A stretch of DNA of 8,530 nt from assembly GCA_009908735.1 (NCBI GenBank), contig JAAAOR010000150.1, positions 1-8,530 of the forward strand. Direction: 5' to 3'. Positions 5,087 to 8,530 of the stretch are shown here, in pieces. The notes below the pieces were generated by a model. That model was not told where the DNA came from. It saw nothing but the letters and a program-made list of their open reading frames with translations, and ran no database searches. This DNA comes from Spirochaetota bacterium. GTDB lineage: Bacteria; Spirochaetota; Spirochaetia; DSM-27196; PWMO01. The position numbers and the translations under genes were made by a program. Each line of letters begins with the position of its first letter. Position 1 is the first letter of the stretch.

Positions 5087-6048
5087 AAGCTCGCTTCCTC
5101 CGCCAGCTCGGCGAGGTCCTCATCAGCTTCGAAGAGCTTCGGAGCTTTCGGAATCGGCTCGTGGATCAGGCGGTTCGTTACCTGAACGAGGTTTCTTGCG
5201 AAGGCCGAGTCGGGATTGAGACTCATGAGCGGGCTGCGTTGGAGAATGGAGGTGCCGACCTCCTCGTCATGGGGCAGAAAGCCGATGTACTCCACCTCCA
5301 GGTCGAGGTTCTTGCGGGCAACCTGCCGGAGCTTCGCGCCGAGGGGGACATCGCGCTGCGTGCGGCCCATGTTGAGTACGACGCGCGGCAGGAACGTGCG
5401 AAGGCTCTCGCGAGCGGTTTCGGCAGCTTCCGCGGAGAGGCGCCCGAGTGCCTCGATGAGCGCGGCGCTGGAGCGCTCCGTGCCTTCGAGCCTCTCGGTC
5501 GTGAAACGGTATACGAGCGCACGCTCGTCACTGCGGGCCGGATAGCTTCTGTATATCATTCGGAACAACGCGGCCTTCAGGAACGAGTAGGCGTTCAGGA
5601 TGGATGTTGTTTCCGGTGTCACGACGAGAATGCCCGAGGCCGAGGTGAGGAAGAAGTCGACGGTGTTGTGAGAGCTCCCAGAGCCGAGATCGAGTAAGAC
5701 GTAGTCGGCGACGAGGCCACGCAGCTCTTTGAGGATTTTCACCTTTCTGAAATAGGGAAGATTTGCCGTGCCGGGCAGGAGCGAGTCGCCGGGGATAAAG
5801 TAAAGCCTGGGCTCACGCGTCTCCACGAGCAGAGACTCCAAACTCCGTTCCTGCTTGTAGATATAATTGCCGATGCCCGATTTGTCGTTCTTCTCTCCAA
5901 GGGCCGTATGAAGGTTCGAGCCCCCGAGGTCGAGGTCGGCGAGAATCACGGTCTTTCCCGCACGGGCGAGCGACACGCCGATGTTTGCCGTAAACACCGT
6001 CTTGCCGACGCCGCCCTTCCCGCTGGCGACCGGGATGATGGTGGTCAT
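5083..6048 (-). CDS. MinD/ParA-like deviant-Walker P-loop ATPase
   Basis: A 321-residue ATPase of the SIMIBI MinD/ParA/FlhG class. The deviant Walker A is PVASGKGGVGKT (6-17), with signature lysine K11 and K16. The A' segment ILADLDLGGSNLH follows (35-47), and Walker B is YVLLDLGSG (116-124, D120). A VVTPETTSILNAYSFLKAALF segment (142-162) resembles the family's switch region. Such enzymes dimerise with ATP and position cell structures (septum, chromosome, flagella or arrays); the target here is unknown. No flhF, minC/minE or parB is adjacent, and the C-terminus is acidic (FEADEDLAELAEE) rather than a basic amphipathic MinD-type membrane helix. Start: ATG at 6048, chosen because the -10 box covers the ATGs at 6060 and 6057, and a TTG at 6084 lies in the -35 box. 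No Shine-Dalgarno is present, so a leaderless mRNA is likely. Confidence 0.87.
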   Translation of the reverse strand: MTTIIPVASGKGGVGKTVFTANIGVSLARAGKTVILADLDLGGSNLHTALGEKNDKSGIGNYIYKQERSLESLLVETREPRLYFIPGDSLLPGTANLPYFRKVKILKELRGLVADYVLLDLGSGSSHNTVDFFLTSASGILVVTPETTSILNAYSFLKAALFRMIYRSYPARSDERALVYRFTTERLEGTERSSAALIEALGRLSAEAAETARESLRTFLPRVVLNMGRTQRDVPLGAKLRQVARKNLDLEVEYIGFLPHDEEVGTSILQRSPLMSLNPDSAFARNLVQVTNRLIHEPIPKAPKLFEADEDLAELAEEASF

Positions 6049-6055
6049 TACCAGC

Positions 6056-6084
6056 ATCATACTGTAACGTGCAGGTGGTATCAA
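6056..6084 (-). promoter_or_regulatory. Sigma70-type promoter of the MinD-like ATPase gene
   Basis: Read on the minus strand, TTGATA (6084-6079) and TATGAT (6061-6056) each match five of six consensus bases and are 17 bases apart. The start would be about 7 bases downstream, at A6049 or A6048. This falls at or one base before the ATG chosen for the ATPase gene. Confidence 0.65.
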
Positions 6085-6086
6085 GA

Positions 6087-6115
6087 TTGACAGTCGGTGG
6101 GAACTCGGCTACGGT
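6087..6115 (+). promoter_or_regulatory. Sigma70-type promoter of apt
   Basis: A perfect -35 box TTGACA (6087-6092), a 17-base spacer, and a weaker -10 TACGGT (6110-6115) that keeps the key TA---T positions. Predicted start near 6122 gives a leader of about 30 bases to the apt ATG at 6152. Its -35 is only 2 bases from the -35 of the opposing ATPase promoter. Confidence 0.55.
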
Positions 6116-6151
6116 AATCGGCGGTTCGAAATCCACCGGAAAGGGTGTGCT

Positions 6152-6685
6152 ATGGAAAACAGTTTTGATCTCGACTCGGTCATTCGCAAGGTACCCGACT
6201 TTCCGAAGGAAGGGGTTCTTTTCTATGACGTCACCGGGATTCTCATGAACCCGAAAGCGTTTAAGTACTGCATCGACCGTGCGGGTGAGATTTTCGACGG
6301 GCAGCAACTGGACGCTATTGCCGCAATCGATGCGCGGGGCTTCGTGTTCGCGGCACCGCTGGCATACGCGAGGGGGCTGCCGCTCGTTCTCGTACGAAAG
6401 AACGGAAAGCTTCCGGGCGAGACCTATCGCAAGAAGTTCGCACTCGAGTATGGTGAAGACGAGGTGGAGGTGCACAAGAGCGACGTGCAGGCCGGACAAC
6501 GGGTGGTCATCGTAGACGACCTGATTGCGACCGGCGGAACCCTCCGGGCAACGGCGGATATCCTCGTAGAGGCGGGAGCCATCGTGCAGGGAATCTTTGC
6601 GATTATCGGTCTTCCATTCTTGAAGTATATGGACCAGCTCAACGGCTATACGGTGCACACGCTCATCGATTACCACGGGGAGTGA
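6152..6685 (+). CDS. apt: Adenine phosphoribosyltransferase
   Basis: Cytoplasmic purine-salvage enzyme: adenine + PRPP gives AMP + PPi. The 177-residue length is typical. The type I phosphoribosyltransferase PRPP-binding motif is VVIVDDLIATGGTL (118-131). The Apt-specific N-terminal stretch PDFPKEGVLFYDVTGIL is at 15-31, the ARGFVF loop at 61-66, and the flexible catalytic loop RKNGKLPGET at 82-91. Start ATG at 6152 is preceded by GGAAAGGG (6138-6145). It is transcribed divergently from the ATPase gene. No terminator follows: the promoter of the tRNA pair begins 4 bases after the stop, so apt mRNA may run through the tRNAs to the terminator near 6930. Confidence 0.97.
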   Translation: MENSFDLDSVIRKVPDFPKEGVLFYDVTGILMNPKAFKYCIDRAGEIFDGQQLDAIAAIDARGFVFAAPLAYARGLPLVLVRKNGKLPGETYRKKFALEYGEDEVEVHKSDVQAGQRVVIVDDLIATGGTLRATADILVEAGAIVQGIFAIIGLPFLKYMDQLNGYTVHTLIDYHGE

Positions 6686-6688
6686 GGG

Positions 6689-6717
6689 TTGACACAGGCA
6701 GTCGGTTTGAGTAATCT
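6689..6717 (+). promoter_or_regulatory. Promoter of the tRNA-Gln/tRNA-Glu pair
   Basis: A perfect -35 TTGACA (6689-6694), 17 bases, then TAATCT (6712-6717) as the -10. Predicted start near 6724 is 17 bases before the tRNA-Gln 5' end at 6741, leaving a short leader for RNase P removal. Confidence 0.6.
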
Positions 6718-6740
6718 TCGGCCTAACAATTGAAAGCCGA

Positions 6741-6811
6741 TTCCCGGTGGTGTAATGGTAGCACAGCAGATTCTGGTTCTGCTTGTGGGGGTTCAAGTCC
6801 TCCCCGGGAAG
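6741..6811 (+). tRNA. tRNA-Gln (anticodon CUG)
   Basis: Full cloverleaf by eye. The acceptor TTCCCGG/CCGGGAA is a perfect 7-bp match. D arm GTGT/GCAC with loop AATGGTA; anticodon arm GCAGA/TCTGC with loop TTCTGGT, so anticodon CTG, reading CAG. Four-base variable region; T arm GGGGG/CCTCC with loop TTCAAGT. The U1-A72 end pair is typical of bacterial tRNA-Gln. Discriminator is G6811. CCA is not encoded and must be added after transcription. Confidence 0.96.
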
Positions 6812-6819
6812 CGTTGCGT

Positions 6820-6891
6820 GGCCCCTTCGTCTATCGGCTAGGACGGGAGATTCTCAGTCTTCAAAGAGGGGTTCGATTCCCCTAGGGGCTA
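6820..6891 (+). tRNA. tRNA-Glu (anticodon CUC)
   Basis: Full cloverleaf. Acceptor GGCCCCT/AGGGGCT, with a G1-U72 wobble at the end. D arm begins GTCT and ends GGAC, as in bacterial tRNA-Glu. Anticodon arm GGAGA/TCTTC with one G-U pair and loop TTCTCAG, giving anticodon CTC, reading GAG. T arm AGGGG/CCCCT with loop TTCGATT. Discriminator A6891; no encoded CCA. It lies 8 bases after tRNA-Gln, so both are cut from one transcript. Confidence 0.95.
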
Positions 6892-6902
6892 TCCCGAAGC
6901 GA

Positions 6903-6933
6903 AGCCCGACCACTCTCGGGTGGTCGGGCTTTC
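6903..6933 (+). terminator. Intrinsic terminator after the tRNA pair
   Basis: A perfect 11-bp stem, AGCCCGACCAC (6903-6913) with GTGGTCGGGCT (6920-6930), and a 6-base loop. The T-run is short (TTTC), so termination may be partial and carA could be reached by read-through. Confidence 0.75.
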
Positions 6934-6982
6934 GTGTGTATGGCCACCGACGCGGGTTTCCCTCGGCTACGGAGTGACCATC

Positions 6983-8182
6983 ATGCAAACTGCGTGTCTC
7001 TTTCTTGCCGACGGCGCCGTATTCCCCGGCATCTCATTCGGGGCCCCGCCGTTTCGCCTGGATGACCTGGTTCCCCCTGAGGAACGACCGAAAGGGGCCG
7101 GGGAGGTGGTGTTCAACACCGCCATGTCCGGCTACCACGAAGTACTCACCGATCCGTCCTATGCCGGGCAGATCGTCACGATGACATATCCCCATATTGG
7201 AAACTACGGTACCACCGACGAGTGGAGCGAAACCGGTCCCGAGTCAGGCACCGACCGCCCAGGGGTGAAGGTTGCGGGCTTTGTGCTGCGTAGCCTCTAC
7301 GAGGGCCCGGTGGGCCCCGGGCGGCGGCCGCTTCCGGATTTTTTAGCCGCTCATGGAACCCCAGGGATCACCGACGTCGACACCCGCGGTCTGACCCTCC
7401 ACCTGCGTGACGAGGGAAGCGTCTCCGGGGTTATCGTGGAGGCCCCCGAGGGCTTCGAGAGGTGGCGCCCCCGGGAGACCATGCCCGAAGACTATCGTTC
7501 GCGCGTCATGGAGTTTCTCGCCGCTTTTCCCGAGATGGAGGGGCGGAACCTCGTGGGCGGTGTCGGCACCACCGCCGAGGAGGTGATCAACCCCGGGGGC
7601 AGCCCCCATGTTGCGCTGCTCGACTGCGGGGTGAAGGGAAACATCGTGCGGGAACTTGTCGTACGGGGTGCCGGAGTCTCGGTGTGGCCAAGCGCGGCCG
7701 ACCCGAAGAACATCCTCGAAGAGGGACCCGATGCCGTGGTCGTCTCCAACGGACCGGGCGACCCTGCTGTTCTCGGCTATCAGATCGAAAGCGTTCAGCG
7801 CCTCATGGGCGAGAAGCCGACCCTCGGTATCTGCCTTGGTCACCAGCTGATCTCTGAAGCGGTGGGGGCGAAGACCTACAAGATGAAGTTCGGGCATCAC
7901 GGCCTGAATCATCCGGTGCGTGACGAGCAGAGTCGCCGTGTCTTTGTTACCTCCCAAAACCACGGCTTCGCCGTCGATGAGGAGAGTCTTCCGGAGAACG
8001 TGACGGTGTGGTTGAAGAACGCCAACGACGGGAGCATTGAGGGCATCAAGCTCTCGGACCGGCCCGTGATGAGCGCGCAGTTCCATCCGGAGGCTGCTCC
8101 GGGGCCACGTGACGCTCGGTGGATCTTCGACGAGTTCATGGAGCTCGTGCGGTCCGCATCGACATCCGCAATGCGGTCCTAG
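6983..8182 (+). CDS. carA: Carbamoyl-phosphate synthase small (glutaminase) subunit CarA
   Basis: Hydrolyses glutamine and passes ammonia to CarB for carbamoyl phosphate, used for pyrimidines and arginine in the cytoplasm. The 399-residue protein has the CarA-specific N-terminal domain (GEVVFNTAMSGYHEVLTDPSY, 40-60; PHIGNYG, 70-76; GITDVDTRGLTLHLR, 128-142). The class I glutamine amidotransferase domain follows: VALLDCGVKGNI (210-221), SNGPGDP (255-261), nucleophile C284 in GICLGHQ, and H368/E370 in FHPE. It is slightly longer than most CarA proteins because of a Ser/Arg tail. Start: ATG at 6983 with GGAG (6971-6974) eight bases upstream; an in-frame ATG at 6920 is rejected because it lies in the terminator stem. 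No clear promoter is seen between 6934 and 6982. Confidence 0.96.
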   Translation: MQTACLFLADGAVFPGISFGAPPFRLDDLVPPEERPKGAGEVVFNTAMSGYHEVLTDPSYAGQIVTMTYPHIGNYGTTDEWSETGPESGTDRPGVKVAGFVLRSLYEGPVGPGRRPLPDFLAAHGTPGITDVDTRGLTLHLRDEGSVSGVIVEAPEGFERWRPRETMPEDYRSRVMEFLAAFPEMEGRNLVGGVGTTAEEVINPGGSPHVALLDCGVKGNIVRELVVRGAGVSVWPSAADPKNILEEGPDAVVVSNGPGDPAVLGYQIESVQRLMGEKPTLGICLGHQLISEAVGAKTYKMKFGHHGLNHPVRDEQSRRVFVTSQNHGFAVDEESLPENVTVWLKNANDGSIEGIKLSDRPVMSAQFHPEAAPGPRDARWIFDEFMELVRSASTSAMRS

Positions 8183-8193
8183 CCACGGAGTCG

Positions 8194-8219
8194 TAGATAC
8201 CGGAGTATAGAAACCGGAG
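8194..8219 (+). repeat. Tandem 12-base repeat in the carA-carB gap
   Basis: TAGATACCGGAG (8194-8205) and TAGAAACCGGAG (8208-8219) differ at one base and are spaced with a 14-base period. Each contains a GGAG core, as do 8187-8190 and the true ribosome site AAGGAG at 8221-8226. The 50-base gap thus holds four Shine-Dalgarno-like cores. Confidence 0.5.
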
Positions 8220-8232
8220 CAAGGAGAGACCA

Positions 8233-8530
8233 ATGCCGGCACGGCGTGACATAGAGAGCATCCTCATAATCGGTTCCGGGCCCATTGTCATCGGACAGGC
8301 CTGCGAGTTCGATTACTCGGGAAATCAGGCGGTGCGCGCGCTTCGCGAGGAAGGCTATCGGGTAATCCTCGTGAATCCCAACCCGGCAACGGTCATGACG
8401 ACGCCGGGCCTTGCGGATGCCATATACATGGACCCGCTTACCGTTCCCTATCTCGACCGTATCCTCGAGCGCGAGAAGCCGGATGCCCTGCTGCCCACAA
8501 TGGGCGGGCAGACGGCGCTGAATCTCACGA
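8233..8530 (+). CDS. carB: Carbamoyl-phosphate synthase large subunit CarB (3' truncated by window edge)
   Basis: The first 99 codons of the large subunit, which makes carbamoyl phosphate from bicarbonate, two ATP and the ammonia delivered by CarA. The N-terminus has the preATP-grasp signature of Car[21 protein letters not shown], then [26 protein letters not shown] and [11 protein letters not shown]. The intact family member is about 1070 residues, so only about a tenth is visible. Start: ATG at 8233 with AAGGAG at 8221-8226, six bases away. It lies 50 bases after carA in the same direction, the common carAB operon order. Confidence 0.96.
   Translation, partial: MPARRDIESILIIGSGPIVIGQACEFDYSGNQAVRALREEGYRVILVNPNPATVMTTPGLADAIYMDPLTVPYLDRILEREKPDALLPTMGGQTALNLT

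Noticed and set aside
5161..5697. 178-codon plus-strand frame opposite the ATPase gene
   Set aside because: The minus-strand frame has complete Walker motifs; the plus-strand reading has no motif.
5813..6796. 327-codon minus-strand frame across apt and the 5' part of the ATPase gene
   Set aside because: It runs antisense through apt and into another frame of the ATPase gene, both of which are clear. The translation shows no family pattern; long antisense frames are common in GC-rich coding DNA.
6920..6982. ATG start extending CarA by 21 residues, and a 64-codon frame from 6783
   Set aside because: The region is the terminator stem and tRNA genes; ATG 6983 has a ribosome site and gives the normal CarA N-terminus.
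7343..8242. 299-codon minus-strand frame opposite carA
   Set aside because: Antisense shadow of a fully conserved carA, reading over its stop and the carB start region. No ribosome site or recognisable domain.
1..8530. Mobile element, CRISPR array, prophage or defence system
   Set aside because: No transposase, integrase, direct-repeat/spacer array or terminal repeats seen; the tRNA pair is not followed by an integrase or a repeated tRNA 3' end. The gene content is chromosomal housekeeping and motility.

Overview
The window reads as a piece of a moderately GC-rich spirochaete chromosome, most likely a free-living member of the Spirochaetaceae (inference). The reasons are two spirochaete-style rod proteins (FlgF/FlhO-like, then FlgG), a single-domain FlgJ-type rod-binding protein, and a sigma factor, a divergent polysaccharide deacetylase and tsaD directly behind them. 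From memory, Borrelia burgdorferi has a similar order (flhO-flgG-...-rpoS-BB0770-tsaD), so the sigma gene may be the counterpart of Borrelia rpoS.

Layout: 1-1908 is the 3' end of a flagellar rod operon (flgF, cut at the window edge; flgG; flgJ-type), closed by an intrinsic terminator at 1935-1980. Bases 1979-2093 form a dense regulatory region: a sigma70-type promoter, then an exact -24/-12 sigma54 promoter whose predicted start lies at the Shine-Dalgarno sequence of the sigma-factor gene. An upstream segment can pair with both the Shine-Dalgarno and the AUG, but only in RNA made from the upstream promoter. The sigma gene (2094-2939), a YibQ-type deacetylase (2980-4062) and tsaD (4043-5086) follow in one direction. 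tsaD meets a minus-strand MinD/ParA-like ATPase (5083-6048) tail to tail, and the two stop codons share the tetranucleotide CTAG. The ATPase and apt (6152-6685) diverge from two promoters whose -35 boxes lie 2 bp apart. The ATPase message looks leaderless. A tRNA-Gln(CUG)/tRNA-Glu(CUC) pair with its own promoter and terminator follows, then carA and the beginning of carB.

Functionally the window combines rod assembly of periplasmic flagella, a probable alternative-sigma switch, an envelope protein, tRNA t6A modification, a positioning-type ATPase, purine salvage, two tRNAs and the first step of pyrimidine/arginine synthesis. The most notable part is the control region of the sigma gene, which resembles the RpoN-RpoS cascade and the long/short rpoS mRNA arrangement known from Borrelia. 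All genes except the two at the window edges look intact. I see no mobile element, CRISPR array or defence system.
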